Origin: Chionoecetes opilio
Lineage: Eukaryota; Arthropoda; Malacostraca; Decapoda; Majidae
Reading direction: 5' to 3'
DNA length: 64,000 nt
Assembly (NCBI GenBank): GCA_016584305.1
Contig: JACEEZ010018612.1
Span: 1 to 64,000 of the forward strand
In this document: piece by piece, positions 1-13,446 of the stretch
How positions within the stretch are numbered: position 1 is the stretch's first letter
How the letters are laid out: the number at the start of each line of letters is the position of its first letter
Translations under genes and position numbers: made by a program
Notes under the pieces: model-generated
What the model saw: the letters and a program-made list of their open reading frames with translations, nothing else
The model's database searches: none
Told to the model about the DNA's origin: nothing

Positions 1-257
1 ATATATATATATATATAAATAATATATATATATAAATATATATACATAACACATATATATAAAATATTATATATACACACAATATATATATATATATATA
101 CACACATAATATATATATATATACACACACATATATATATATATATATACACACATATATAATATATATATATACACACACATATATATATATATATATA
201 TACACACACATAAAATATATATATATACACACATATATATAATATATATACATATAT

Positions 258-346
<89 letters not shown>

Positions 347-353
347 TAATATA

Positions 354-391
<38 letters not shown>
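1..391. repeat. (TA)n / (TACACA)n microsatellite with short (GA)n
   Basis: Almost pure alternating A/T with interspersed CACACA steps to about position 373, then nine GA units to 391. The array ends where the Penelope-like element tail starts. Open frames through it translate only to I/Y repeats and are not genes. Confidence 0.95.
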
Positions 392-1469
392 GCAATACTT
401 TCTCCATGAGGGAATCGAGATCTTATAATGAAGATATAAACCAGCGCGGGTAGAAACAACTTGATTGTTTATTTGAACGTTTCGGCTATACATAAGCCAT
501 CATCAGCCTAAAATCGGATACAAAATTTTTGTTAAAAATGAAAATATACAAGTTATAAAATTATTTGCACATTTAAAATGCCTAACCTAAAATAAAATAA
601 AATAAGAATAAAAATTATAAAACAGTAATAAAAATACTACACCTACCAATCAACATCGCAGTGGAGTGTGGGATTCCCACATGGTCTAAAAGCACACGAG
701 CGGGGTTGAGGTGCCCTGTGCGCAGAGGGACGGTTTGTGGTGGTGGGTGAGGAGGCTCTCACATATCCACCGGGTGGAGTCGTGGGAACTTGTGTGTAAA
801 ATATTAAAGTCTTGGTTTGTTATTGGGTGGCCTGAGGCTTCGGAATGATCCCGAATGGCTGAAAATGGTGGTTTGGACACGGGTTTGCCAGTCCTGTGAG
901 ACAGTCCCCGATGCTCCGCGATCCTAGTGGTGAGGTGGCGTTTGGTCTGCCCAATATAAGCAGCGTTACAGCTACTGCACTTAAATTGGTACACCACTGA
1001 GGAACGCAGGGCATCAGGGATTCTCTCCTTGAGTTTAAAACAGTGTGCTAACGTATAAGGGGGCTTGAATACTACTCTAAGCGAGACTTGTGGATAACAT
1101 TGCCGAAGCAGGAGTTGAGCTTTGTTTCGGATGGAAAAAGATTTGTTACCTATGAAGGGAATTATAAAATACACAACGGCTTTATGAGCGGTATGAATTA
1201 GGGGAGGGGGTGAGTGTAGTTTATTTAACTGTTTACCAATGTACGTGTTAATGAACTGCAGGGGATAACCATTTAGTTTAAGAGTGTGTCTCAAGTACTC
1301 TAATTCTAAGTGAAAATTGGTGTATGAAGAGCAAATATTGTACGCCCTAGTAACCAGCGTGAGGATCAAATTTTTCTTAAATTGGGCGGGAATGTTGGAA
1401 TTAAATTTTGTTGTTAGTCCTGTGAATGTGGGTTTTCTGTAAATGGTAGTGCTGAATGAATTACCCGAT
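392..1469 (-). mobile_element. Penelope-like element, 3' part (PLE-1)
   Basis: This is a minus-strand, 5'-truncated PLE. It holds the end of the reverse transcriptase, a GIY-YIG endonuclease, a ~200-bp 3' tail with a hammerhead-like motif, and a junction with a microsatellite at 391. The 5' truncation at 1469 runs into an inverted copy of its own first 84 bp. Inverted and truncated copies are usual for PLEs. It adjoins a LINE on the same strand. Confidence 0.85.
480..506 (-). ncRNA. hammerhead-ribozyme-like core in PLE-1 tail
   Basis: Read on the minus strand, CTGATGA is followed by a GGCT/AGCC stem-loop and then GAAA. This is the order of the conserved hammerhead core (CUGANGA, stem II, GAAA). 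It lies about 180 bp past the GIY-YIG stop codon. Hammerhead motifs are known in PLE terminal repeats. One unpaired U sits between CTGATGA and stem II, and I could not assign stems I and III with confidence, so activity is unproven. Confidence 0.5.
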
Positions 1470-1510
1470 ATTGACATTACAAAATCGGGTAATTCATTCA
1501 GCACTACCAT
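686..1510 (-). pseudogene. PLE reverse transcriptase C-terminus plus GIY-YIG endonuclease (truncated)
   Basis: The 274-codon frame is open to a natural stop at 686. Real PLE protein begins near codon 15 with the RT thumb-side motif STTIYRKPTFTG. The preceding codons, including the ATG at 1510, come from the inverted duplicate and are not native. The C-terminal half carries the GIY-YIG endonuclease signature: CSSCNAAYIGQTKR, then a conserved R, EHRG and a downstream H. In complete PLEs this enzyme nicks target DNA for priming. The catalytic RT palm with its YxDD box is missing, so the copy cannot be autonomous. The reading frame itself is undamaged, which suggests a fairly recent insertion. 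Confidence 0.85.
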
Positions 1511-1567
1511 TTACAGAAAACCCACATTCACAGGACTAACAACAAAATTTAATTCCAACATTCCCGC
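1386..1567. repeat. Perfect 84-bp inverted repeat (PLE snap-back)
   Basis: Arms 1386-1469 and 1484-1567 are exact reverse complements over 84 bp, separated by a 14-nt AT-rich spacer. The left arm is the 5' end of the truncated PLE. The right arm is the same sequence flipped, and it abuts the LINE at 1568. Confidence 0.95.
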
Positions 1568-3611
<2,044 letters not shown>

Positions 3612-3764
3612 CGGAAGTTGACATCGATCGATTTTTTTTTGTGCGATGACATTTTTAAATAATTTAATAATGTCATTTGTCAGTCAATTATCATATTTTC
3701 GTGTACGATTTTCAACCATGCATCGTACATCGTACGGATAGACAAATTTTCATACAACCAGTAA

Positions 3765-4579
3765 TAGCGCGTTTTCGCGACCTCTCTGGCCCGGTCTGGA
3801 CTGGACTAGTCCCGGGCGGCCACTAGTTTTCGCGAGGCGGATTGGACCGGGCTGGAACGGGCGAGACTGGGCCAGGCCAGCGAGCAGGACCAGGTTGGAC
3901 TAGTGTGGGGAGAACTGGCGCATGCGCACTACAGTCAGCGGGGAAGACGACCAGGAGCTTCTCGTGCTGCTGATAAGACATGAAACACCAAGATGGCCGA
4001 CCATAAGACTAAAGTAATTTCACGAAAAATTACAATATTCGCAATTTGCTGAAACAACATTTTGGGAAATGAATGTACCGTCAACAACACTATAGTGGCC
4101 ACTGCACTAATGTCACCAGGCGCCATATGCTACGAATTTTAGCATCACTACAGACTTGTATGTGTCACTGAAGACATGTGCCGTAGCTATAGTGTTATGT
4201 AGATAATGTAAACTACGTACTGTGCACGTGATGTGATCTGTAGTGATGCTAAAACTCGTAATATATGCCCCCCTGCGACATGAGTGCAGTGGCGACTATA
4301 GATGGTGTTATTAACGGTAAATGAAATGAAATTTCATCATTCATTTTTTCATAGTCATCCCTGCAACTTGAGCTCCTATTGAGAAGTCAAGTAAATAAAA
4401 CGCGCGCTTTTTAAAAATGTGTGCATTTCTGCCCGGAGGACCGTCCACTCGATCCCCCAGCCAATAGGAACGACGAATGGGACGGGGCCAGTCTCGATGT
4501 ATTTTCGCGAGCATCAGTCCAGCCTGGAACGGTATAGACTGGACTGGACCAGGGTGGTGAACGTCGCGAAAGCGCGCTA
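3765..4579. mobile_element. Foldback/MITE-type DNA element, copy 1 (815 bp)
   Basis: Terminal inverted repeats begin tagcgcgttttcgcgac and end with its complement, with one mismatch. The inverted homology extends inward: the part with TAGTGGCCACTGCACTAATG near 4090 matches, in reverse, the part near 4270-4310. So most of the element folds back around a centre at about 4190. TAA flanks both ends, which would fit a 3-bp target duplication of the PIF/Harbinger type, although copy 2 does not confirm this. It encodes no protein and must be mobilised in trans. Confidence 0.75.
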
Positions 4580-5643
4580 TAAGACGCCTTAATCGGCGAA
4601 GGACGAGCGAGCCCGTAGAAACCCGCCGCACCGTGCGCACGTGCGGCGTCACCCGGAGTTTGACCTGTGTGACATTGCTAGGTGTGTGGTCTCAAACCAC
4701 ACACCAAATTTAAACTTAGTCTGTATAGCCGTTTCTCAGCTATAGCAAGATAACGTTGTCTGACACCCCTCACACGGCACGCGCCACGCGCCATTCTGAC
4801 CCCTCACGTGAGACAAAACATGTCAAGTCATATAGGGATTGAATATCATCAGATGGCGAAGACCGCTTGTCAATCGAAAGCGGGATTCCAAAGATATTAT
4901 AAGCTCCTGAAAAGCGTGATGGTCGGTCGGTCGGTCGGGTCGGGTCGGCCGCTTGATTGTGAGAAAAATCCCGTATCCAGTGAGGACTCGCGAGCGCTTC
5001 GCGCTCGCTCGTAAATACGATAATTATCGTTCAGTTAACATCGCTGTCACAATAACAATTCATACCAGATTTTCCCTAGATTTTGACCAAACTTTAATTT
5101 TCTTCCCTTTTTCCCTTCCACATTTTTCCCTTGAAATGGGAAGTTTCCCTAGACCTGGCAACACTGCGGCGCGACATACACACAGAGGCCTGCACTGCTA
5201 CCACAACCCCGCCAAGATTTTAATATAGTTTTGCACCATCCTTTTGTAAACGTTCAATAGATATCAATGAGCAATATATGTTATAAATACCTTGTTGTAA
5301 CCTATTTTTTTCTAATCTTTTTCCTGATCTTGTCGCCTCGGGGGCACGATAAAACACTTGCAGGGTCGGCTGAAAAGAATAATCCTATAGTCGCCCTACG
5401 TTAGCCCCCTCGCATTCTATGATGCAGGCTGATTCACACTATACGTAACGTGACCGGCACGTAACGTACCGGTCCGGACCGTAAAAATATTCTTCAATGA
5501 TAAACCATTGGTGTATTCACACTAGAGCTGACCGGCACCTGACCAGCACGGACCGTCACCAGCAGTTGCCGGTCAGGATTCTCAGCGAGAATATTTTGCT
5601 GGTCCGTGCAGGTTACGGTGCGGTGCGGAGCTTGTCTGTGTTG
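4580..5643. other. Spacer between foldback copies; no gene seen
   Basis: I see no coding signature. A perfect 10-bp stem with a 5-nt loop lies at 4681-4705 (ggtgtgtggt / accacacacc). A second short GC hairpin, gccgcac / gtgcggc, starts at 4626. Around 5445-5630 a GC-rich block repeats the word pattern gaccggcac in both orientations and may be a decayed small DNA element. Confidence 0.6.
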
Positions 5644-6449
5644 TAGCGCGTTTTCGCGACCGCTCTGGCCCGGTCTGGACTGGACTAGTCCCGGGCGGCC
5701 ACTGTTTTCGCGAGGCGGATTAGACCGGGCTGGAACGGGCGAGACTAGCTGGGCCAGGCCAGCGAGCAGGACCAGGTTGGACTAGCGTGGGGAGAACTGG
5801 CGCATGCGCACTACAGTCAGCGGAGAAGACGACCAGGAGCTTCTCGTGCTGCTGATAAGACATGAAACACCATGATGGCCGACCATAAGACTAAAGTAAT
5901 TTCACGAAAAATTACAATATTCGCAATTTGCTGAAACAACATCTTGGGAAATTAATGTACCGTCAACAACACTATAGTCGCCACTGCACTAATGTCACCA
6001 GGCACCATATATTACGAATTTTAGCATCACTACAGACTTGTATGCGTCACTGAAGACATTACGTAGCTATAGTGTTATGTAGATAATGTAAGCTACGTAC
6101 TGTGCAGGTGATGTGATCTGTAGTGATGCTAAAACTCGTAATATATGCCCCCCTGCGACATGAGTGCAGTGGTGACTATAGATAGTGTTATTAACAGTAA
6201 ATGAAATGAAATTTCATCATTCATTTTTTCACAGTCATCCCTGCTACTTGGCTTCCCATTGAGTAAAAACGCGCGCTTTTTAAAAATGTTTGGATTTCTG
6301 CCCGGAGGACCGCCCACTCGATCCCCCAGCCAATAGAAACGACGGTATGGGACGGGGCCAGCCTCGATGCATTTTCGCGAGCATCAGTCCAGTCTGCACC
6401 GGTCTGGACTAGACAGGACCAGGGTGGTGAACGTCGCGAAAACGCGCTA
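5644..6449. mobile_element. Foldback/MITE-type DNA element, copy 2 (806 bp)
   Basis: This is the same family as 3765-4579 in the same orientation, nearly identical throughout. Its 17-bp terminal inverted repeats match perfectly. The central half shows the same inverted structure and the same conserved blocks: the GCACTAATGTCACCAGG area on the left and the inverted counterpart GAGTGCAGTGGTGAC on the right. Two close copies 1.1 kb apart show recent activity or a segmental duplication. A target duplication is not clear here. Confidence 0.75.
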
Positions 6450-6537
6450 TTTGTGCCCGAAAGATCCCAGACCGCGCCCGCCTGATCGGTGGTAATGGAA
6501 ACATAGTGAGTGGCGAGACGGGACCTTAGAAGCAAAA

Positions 6538-6657
6538 ATGATAAGCCTCGAGGATAAGATAGAGTCACATATCAAGGATAATTTAATGGAAGTTCGGGAG
6601 AATATTGCTGAACTGAAAACTAAGGTGCAAGATGAAGTGATCGAAAGAACACGCTAG
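6538..6657 (+). CDS. Short acidic coiled-coil-like ORF (39 aa), unrecognised
   Basis: The frame starts ATG ATA AGC and ends TAG. The product is rich in E, K, I and L with heptad-like spacing (LEDKIE, VRENIAELKTKVQDE), as in the coiled coils of LINE ORF1 or gag proteins. Nothing downstream continues the frame, and a palindrome starts 32 bp later. It may be a remnant of a retroelement ORF or chance. Confidence 0.2.
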   Translation: MISLEDKIESHIKDNLMEVRENIAELKTKVQDEVIERTR

Positions 6658-6688
6658 TTCATCATATAAGGATGTTCTATAGACTACC

Positions 6689-7311
6689 TTAGTGAGCTCG
6701 ATCTGTCATCTGGTGGCCGTCTGGGAACTACACGCGGAGCTAGAATGTCAGGTCTCGGGGTGTCGGGCTCGACTTATTTTCTATTATTCCCTACCAAACC
6801 AGCTACAATTAAGTGTTGTCATAGTCAACATAGGCTTATGCAAAATGGAAATATACGAGTTTTACATTATTCATGGCGTTATAATGAGGATTGTTGGCAA
6901 AATCGAAGCATTCGATCACAGGTGTCCTACAACATTCTACTAAATACTGCAAAGGAATGCTTCAAGGCGGGTGCATGGGTTAATATTACCTCCATGAATG
7001 CAAAGAGAAGGTAATATTAACCCATGCACCCGCCTTGAATCATTCCTTTACAGTATTTAGTAGAATGTTGTAAGACACCTGTGATCGAATGCTTCTATTT
7101 TGCCAACAATCCTCATTATAACGCCATGAATAATGTAAAACTCGTATATTTCCATTTTGCATAAGCCTATGTTAACCATGACAATACTTAATTGTAGCTG
7201 GTTTGGTAGGGAATAATAGAAAATAAGTCGAGCCCGACACCCCGAGACCCGACATTCTAGCTCCGCGTGTAGTTCCCAGACGGCCACCAGATGACAGATC
7301 GAGCTCACTAA
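6689..7311. repeat. Large inverted repeat, ~303-bp arms, 17-nt spacer
   Basis: Arms 6689-6991 and 7009-7311 are reverse complements with only scattered mismatches or indels. The spacer is ccatgaatgcaaagaga. The arms have no coding signature I recognise; frames in one arm are simply mirrored in the other. It could be a foldback element, a snap-back retroelement insertion, or a sequencing or assembly fold-over. Confidence 0.9.
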
Positions 7312-7765
7312 AGCGACTATCACACGGTGCGTTTCGTCGGACTGTTTCGTCGAACTTGCCATTTGGTTGGACTGTTTGGTCGAGCTTCGAGGGTCATTTC
7401 GCCGAACATATTCGATGAAATGGTTTTGTGAAATTATACAAAATGTTGCACATACGTCGAACATACTCTGGGGTCAAAATAAGTCTATACTTTTTCTGTA
7501 AGTTATAAATAGTGTTAGCAATTATTAAGCATTGAAATGAACACCATCATATAATACGTTACAGTAAAATTAATACAGATCGGTCTATATTATATATGTG
7601 ATAGATTTTCAAAAATATGAAGCTGATTTGATGTGTTTACAATTTGCGGTAGAATGATTACTAATAGAATATGAGATCTGAAAAGTATAACGGGGAGAGA
7701 ATGGAAATGATGCGTGTGGTTTTCACTGACTTGGGATGTGAAATGAATGAGGTGGTTGAAAGACA
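7312..7765. other. Unassigned A/T-rich spacer
   Basis: I see no ORF or known repeat. Short words such as cgtcggactgtttcgtcga recur near 7335-7385 (three imperfect copies of a TTTCGTCGA-type word). This suggests a tiny tandem array at the edge of the palindrome. Confidence 0.4.
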
Positions 7766-8659
7766 ATGTTCGGTAAGCCCCACGCGGAAGTGACTGATCG
7801 TATGGTTGAAGTGAAAAGTGAGGTGCTAAGTGAAGTACCCACTAAGGCAGAGCGGAAAGAGTTAGAGCCAGTGATGAGTGAGCAGAAAAACCTGGCTGTG
7901 GGTGATATGTCTGAGCATGTGGCTAGCGCTGGGGCCGCGGCTTGTGACCCAGTCGTGGGTGTGATTGTGAAGGACGAGTCTGGGGGTGAGAGCGCGGTCG
8001 CGTCTTGTGAGTGTGATTTGGTGACCGGGGAGCGTGTTTTGGAGTGTAAGGAGAGCGTAGCCCTGCCCCTTTCACTACCCACTCCACCTAGCTCACGCGA
8101 GCCTCCGCCTCGTCGTGCGGGCCCGAGTGCACGTCAGGAATGTGGCGACTTGCGACAAAGGCCGCAGGAGCTTGATGCGCCTGTGTCGTGGAAGGCCTGT
8201 CGGGCCCGAGTCGCGGCGCTGGCGAGCGGCGTGAAAGGCCTGCGCGGCAGGAAAGGCCTGGTTGGTGGCCTGCGCGGCGTGAAAGGATTGTGCGGCAGGA
8301 AAGGCCTTGTTGGTGGCCTGACGCCCAGACGGGTGCGGGTCAAGAGCCCACTGTGGAAGGGCGAGAAACCCGCTCACTTCGCCTCGGCATGGATCCACCG
8401 GAAGAAGAGGCGCCGTCGGAGTGAGCGTGGGAGGCCTCACAGCAAGCGAGGTAGGCCTCCGAGCGCCAGGATGACGACGTGGACGCACCCATACCCGCCT
8501 CTGCCGCGCTTTCGGGGGGTTGACGAGCAGTTGAGCTACTCCTGCAGTGTGTGGCCCCCGCCGAAGCTGGTACAGGTGGCGGTAACCGCTTGTTACGGCG
8601 GTGGAGGGATGCACCGTGCCCGCTACCATGCAGAGCCAGCCACAGCGTGCTGCTGTTAA
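7766..8659 (+). CDS. Hypothetical 297-aa ORF, basic and Pro/Arg-rich
   Basis: I do not recognise this protein. Residues 1-105 are acidic and V/E/S rich. Residues ~105-150 are proline/arginine rich. Residues ~155-186 consist of two tandem 16-residue repeats containing RGRKGLVGGL. Residues ~205-235 are strongly basic (RKKRRRR, RGRPHSKRGRPPSAR). The C-terminus is cysteine and tyrosine rich. The region is markedly GC-richer than its flanks. It could be a gag-like or ORF1-like part of a retroelement, since a PLE fragment lies 800 bp downstream, or a chance GC-rich frame. The first codons contain a GGTAAGC word resembling a splice donor, but I find no exon structure. Confidence 0.3.
   Translation: MFGKPHAEVTDRMVEVKSEVLSEVPTKAERKELEPVMSEQKNLAVGDMSEHVASAGAAACDPVVGVIVKDESGGESAVASCECDLVTGERVLECKESVALPLSLPTPPSSREPPPRRAGPSARQECGDLRQRPQELDAPVSWKACRARVAALASGVKGLRGRKGLVGGLRGVKGLCGRKGLVGGLTPRRVRVKSPLWKGEKPAHFASAWIHRKKRRRRSERGRPHSKRGRPPSARMTTWTHPYPPLPRFRGVDEQLSYSCSVWPPPKLVQVAVTACYGGGGMHRARYHAEPATACCC
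8228..8323 (+). repeat. Two tandem 48-bp units inside the hypothetical ORF
   Basis: Units 8228-8275 and 8276-8323 differ at only a few bases. They begin ggcgtgaaagg and contain ggcaggaaaggcct. Forty-eight bases is 16 codons, so the duplication preserves frame. Confidence 0.85.
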
Positions 8660-9439
8660 GCCCTGTCGCACCGTCACCGGCGCCTTGCAGTGGAGGGCAT
8701 GGTCGGTCGGGAAGTCGTGGCGCCTTTCCCGCGGAGGCTGGAGCAGTGGAGCCGGGTTAGAGCTGCGGAGGCCCAGTGGAGTGTGAAGACTCCTAGGCCG
8801 TGGTTACCTCTGAGGTGGGCCAAGGGGTAGAGGAAGTCCCCCTGTGGCCTGTGGTGGCCGCTGTGTTGTGGCGCCTGGTTAAGGTAGCAGCTGTGTTCCT
8901 GCTGGTGTGTCTCGCGTGGAAGAGGAGGGCGGACTGGTGTGACTTTCCAACACTGCAGTGGCGGCTGGTGGATGGCGATGGAGAACACTTGCAGTTGTGA
9001 AGCTTTGGGGTGGTAATGTTTAGTAAAAGGTGGTTTGTTTAATGATGGGGCGAATTGCCCTTTGATTTGTAGTGAGTGACCTTGCAACTTGTACTGTGAG
9101 TTACTTCAAAATACCACCGTGAAAGGACCCCTTGTGTTTGCCTAAACCCTTCCCCCCTGAGTGTGTGAACAGCCAGAGAAGGAGAACCCAGCCTGGTAAG
9201 TCCTCAATTCCTAGCACGAGCCCTGTTTACGAGCTACGCGTCCCCCCCCTCCCCCTCTGTCTTAAGCACAGAGAGCAGAGAAGGGAAGTGTTCCCCGCCA
9301 ACATAAATGCTATCAGGGAGCGTTTGCCTTTTGAAGGTGACTTTGGCAATGTTGGTAGGGTACTTTCGGCGGCCCCGGGGTGGGATGGTGTAGCGAGGAT
9401 AGTGAAGGTAAGGAAGGAGGGGGGCGTTGCAATATCTTA
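8660..9439. other. GC-rich unassigned stretch
   Basis: Overlapping frames exist on both strands, including a 102-codon plus frame at 9132-9440. None has a recognisable domain, and base composition alone can explain open frames here. The frame from 9380 continues into the PLE fragment that follows, so 9380-9440 may be a junction or upstream PLE sequence. Confidence 0.4.
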
Positions 9440-9826
9440 GTTACACGTAAGGATAATTATTTTACTACCTCAGTCTACTGTAAACCTATCTTCACAGGCC
9501 TTGGTACTCAGTATTTATCATTCATCCCTAACCTTTTTAAAACCAATACTATTAAGACTTTACTACACAGATGTTATAGTTTCTCCTCCAACTGGTTTGC
9601 CTTCGATAATGAAATTTAATTCCTTACTATTTTTTTCCAAAATAATGGTTATCCCCATTGATAGAAAAAACAATCTCTAGTTTCTTAGTTGAAAAGTTCA
9701 ACCCTAAGTCGAGTCAATCCGAATCTATTATATTAAATAATTTATATTAAACTTTCATTTTATGGCCATCTTAGTTATATCAATCGTAAGAAACTCAATG
9801 ATCTACTTAAAGTAATCGTCCAGACC
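9440..9826 (+). pseudogene. PLE reverse transcriptase fragment (PLE-2a)
   Basis: The frame reads YFTTSVYCKPIFTGLGTQ then LHRCYSFSSNWFAFDNEI, the RT thumb region of a PLE, and meets a stop at 9619. Homology continues in broken frames (QNNGYPH near 9640; FYGHLSYINRKKLNDLLK near 9755-9810), which normally leads into the GIY-YIG domain. The RT palm and endonuclease are both absent. The last 22 bp (9805-9826) are the exact reverse complement of the start of the PLE piece at 13450. It matches PLE-2b in type, so the two may be parts of one disrupted insertion. Confidence 0.75.
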
Positions 9827-9850
9827 ATTTCATCATTCCTGATTTAATGC

Positions 9851-10166
9851 AATCAAATTATAGCCATTAACGAGTATATCAACAATATGTCGTCACTTTT
9901 TGCATCCAGTCAGCCGTTTTTAAATAATCCGCAATCAAAACCTGCAAATTCCCCGAGCTTCCAAAACGCCCCTCACGACAAGCAGACGATGCGCCACGGC
10001 TCGGTGACGTCACAAAAGGAAGCGCGCTGATCAGAAGCACGTTAACACAAGAGATAAAATTTAATATAGTACGTACTTGAAGATTTTTGGGTGTTTCTGA
10101 TATTTTTTTTTTGCGATATGCCACATGCATGCATCCTTTATGGGTGCAGCAAGACAGTTGTGCCTT
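9851..10166. other. Unassigned spacer before the CT array
   Basis: No gene or known element is recognised. The piece 9990-10030 is locally GC-rich (gcgccacggctcggtgacgt). Confidence 0.5.
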
Positions 10167-10532
<366 letters not shown>

Positions 10533-10589
10533 GGATGAAGAGGGAGAAGGAAGAGGAGGAGGGAGAAGAAATAGATGAAAAAGAAAGAA

Positions 10590-10896
<307 letters not shown>

Positions 10897-10901
10897 AGAG
10901 A

Positions 10902-10924
10902 GATACTGATACTGATACTGATAC
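10902..10924 (-). repeat. LINE 3'-terminal hexamer tail (ATACTG)n
   Basis: Almost four copies of the 6-bp unit ATACTG directly follow the (GA)n tract. On the minus strand this is a (CAGTAT)n tail at the end of the LINE's 3' UTR. Short tandem 3' tails instead of poly(A) are typical of several CR1/RTE-like LINE clades. Confidence 0.65.
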
Positions 10925-12767
10925 CTTTATTTGGCCCTTTAGCAATACAGTAATGTAAACTATATATACATGTATATATTATAAGGCTTGGTCTGTTGAC
11001 CCGGAGCTCTTATACAGACCTGTTGCGAAACATAGTTGCCGATTTAGGTCAGATAAATAAGGCCCGAGAAATAATATAAAAAATAAATCGCATTACCTTT
11101 AAAAATTCTACCAAAGATAATTATTATATAAGCAATAGTTAATAACATACAAAAATTTATGTGAATAAAAATGAAATACAAATAGAATATACGCAAATCT
11201 TGATGAGGCAAAAACAAATGCTAATATTAACAAACACACAAGCATACAAAAAACTAAAATACACATGGACAAACAAGGATTAGATTTATTGATCGATTTT
11301 TTTCTTCTTTATTTTACACTTGAAAATGTTACTATCGGTGATGTTTTTTAGATCTTCTGGCAGCCGATTCCACAGTTTTACTCCCCTAACCGTAATACTT
11401 CGATGTGCATGGGACGTTCTAAATATAGGAATTTTTAGATCATTTGGTCTTCGGCTCTTTGAGTTGTTAGACATGAACTGAAAACCACTGTCAACCTGGT
11501 ATGTGTATAATGCTTTATGTATAAATAGATTTGCTTGGAGGGATATAATATCAGTTAGTTTGAGTAAATTTAGGTCTTTAAAGAGAGGGTCTGTGTGTGC
11601 ATATCTGTGATTGTGAGACATTACACGTAACTTTTTTTTTTGAGTAATGAAAAGACTGTCAAGTAAAGTTTTAAATGCTCCTCCCCATACAGCTGAACAA
11701 TACAAAAGGTGTGGATAGGCTATTGATAAGTATATTTGTCTTAAACTATCAATGGTTATATTGTTTCGTATCTTATGTAGTACACCATTTATTTTACAAA
11801 GCTTAGTAATCACCTCTAGTATATGAGATTTCCATTTCAGTTTATCATCAATAATAATTAACACCCAAAAATTTATATTCACCAACCTGCTCTAAAATAA
11901 GATTGTCTATGCATACATCAATATTTGGTGGTTGAATCATCAAAGAACAAGATACCATATAAGAAGTTTTAGTAGCATTCAAGGTTAATTTATTACTTTT
12001 TATCCAGTTTGAAACATGAGATAATTCTGCATTTAATGTGTTTTTAATGTCAATGAGACTTTGTCCCTGAATGAAAATAGTGGTATCATCAGCAAAGAGA
12101 AGAAATTTGAGTTTATTAGTGCAACGTGTGATATCATTGATATATAATAAAAATAAAATGGGACCCAAAATTGATCCTTGTGGTACTCCAAAACTAATAG
12201 ATGTGAGAGAGGATAGTGCATTATTATAAACTGTACATTGCTTCCTGTGACTTAAATAACTTACAAACCAATTATGTGCAGCACCACGGATTCCGTAAAC
12301 TTTCAATTTTTCTAACAAAATAGAATGAGATATTGTATCGAAGGCTTTAGACAGATCACAAAAAACTGACATCTGATATGCTTTACTATCTAATGTATCA
12401 TATATATTTTGACAAAGGTGATGCAAGGCAAGTTCAGTGGAGTATTTGGGGCGAAAACCATATTGAGACTGCGATAATAATGAAAATTTGGAAATGTAAT
12501 CCATTGGAAATTAATCGTAACATACCAGCAACTATTTTCTCAAAAATCTTACTAAAACTAGGAAGGATAGAAATTGATCTGTAGTTCGTATGTATAGATT
12601 TTTCACCCTTTTTATGTATAGGTACCACTCTAGCAACTTGAAGGCATGAAGGGAAGCAGCCTTCCTTGAAAGACCTATTAATGATGTAGACTAGGAAGGG
12701 AGAAACTTCATGATTGCATTCCTTGATTATTTTCATGTTTATATCATCGTACCCTGGAGCAGTAATA
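10925..12767 (-). mobile_element. Non-LTR retrotransposon, LINE-1 copy B
   Basis: A minus-strand LINE 3' part: reverse transcriptase (11286-12736) plus ~360 bp of A/T-rich 3' UTR and a hexamer tail. The 5' truncation lies at the (GA)n array at 12768. Motifs are of the same general CR1/jockey style as the LINE at 1.6-3.5 kb, but the sequence is a different family member. Confidence 0.8.
11286..12736 (-). pseudogene. LINE reverse transcriptase (two frameshifts)
   Basis: Fingers: ARVVPIHKKG and NYRSISILPSFSKIFE (12575-12640). After a frameshift near 12490 come QSQYGFRPKYSTELAL, DLSKAFDTISHSIL and FGVPQGSILGPILFLLYIND, then the catalytic FADD box at 12085-12096 and the palm/thumb end. A second frameshift near 11865 falls just after the EYKFLGV motif. 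The C-terminal part has LLYCSAVWGGA and ends with GVKLWNRLPEDLKN and a lysine-rich tail. The stop at 11286 is a plausible native end. The sequence is well preserved apart from two frameshifts. Confidence 0.88.
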
Positions 12768-13271
<504 letters not shown>

Positions 13272-13446
13272 ACTTACTCTTCTGACGTCATCAATAACAT
13301 TCGTAACCCTGTTGGCGGGAAGAACATTTTTTTCGCGCGCTTTTTATAAAAGTCGTGTTTTTACGGAAATAAGGCCTGGAAATCAATTATTTTTTGGTGG
13401 ATTAGGTGTTTTGAATGTGCATTCAACATAATTAGGCCAAAAAAAA

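Noticed and set aside
67..459. 130-codon frame of I/Y repeats
   Set aside because: It is a translation of the (TA)n microsatellite.
5440..5640. hAT-type MITE based on repeated gaccggcac words
   Set aside because: No matching terminal inverted repeats or 8-bp target duplication could be identified.
7766..7785. GGTAAGC word as a splice donor
   Set aside because: It lies inside an open frame with no acceptor or second exon that I can support.
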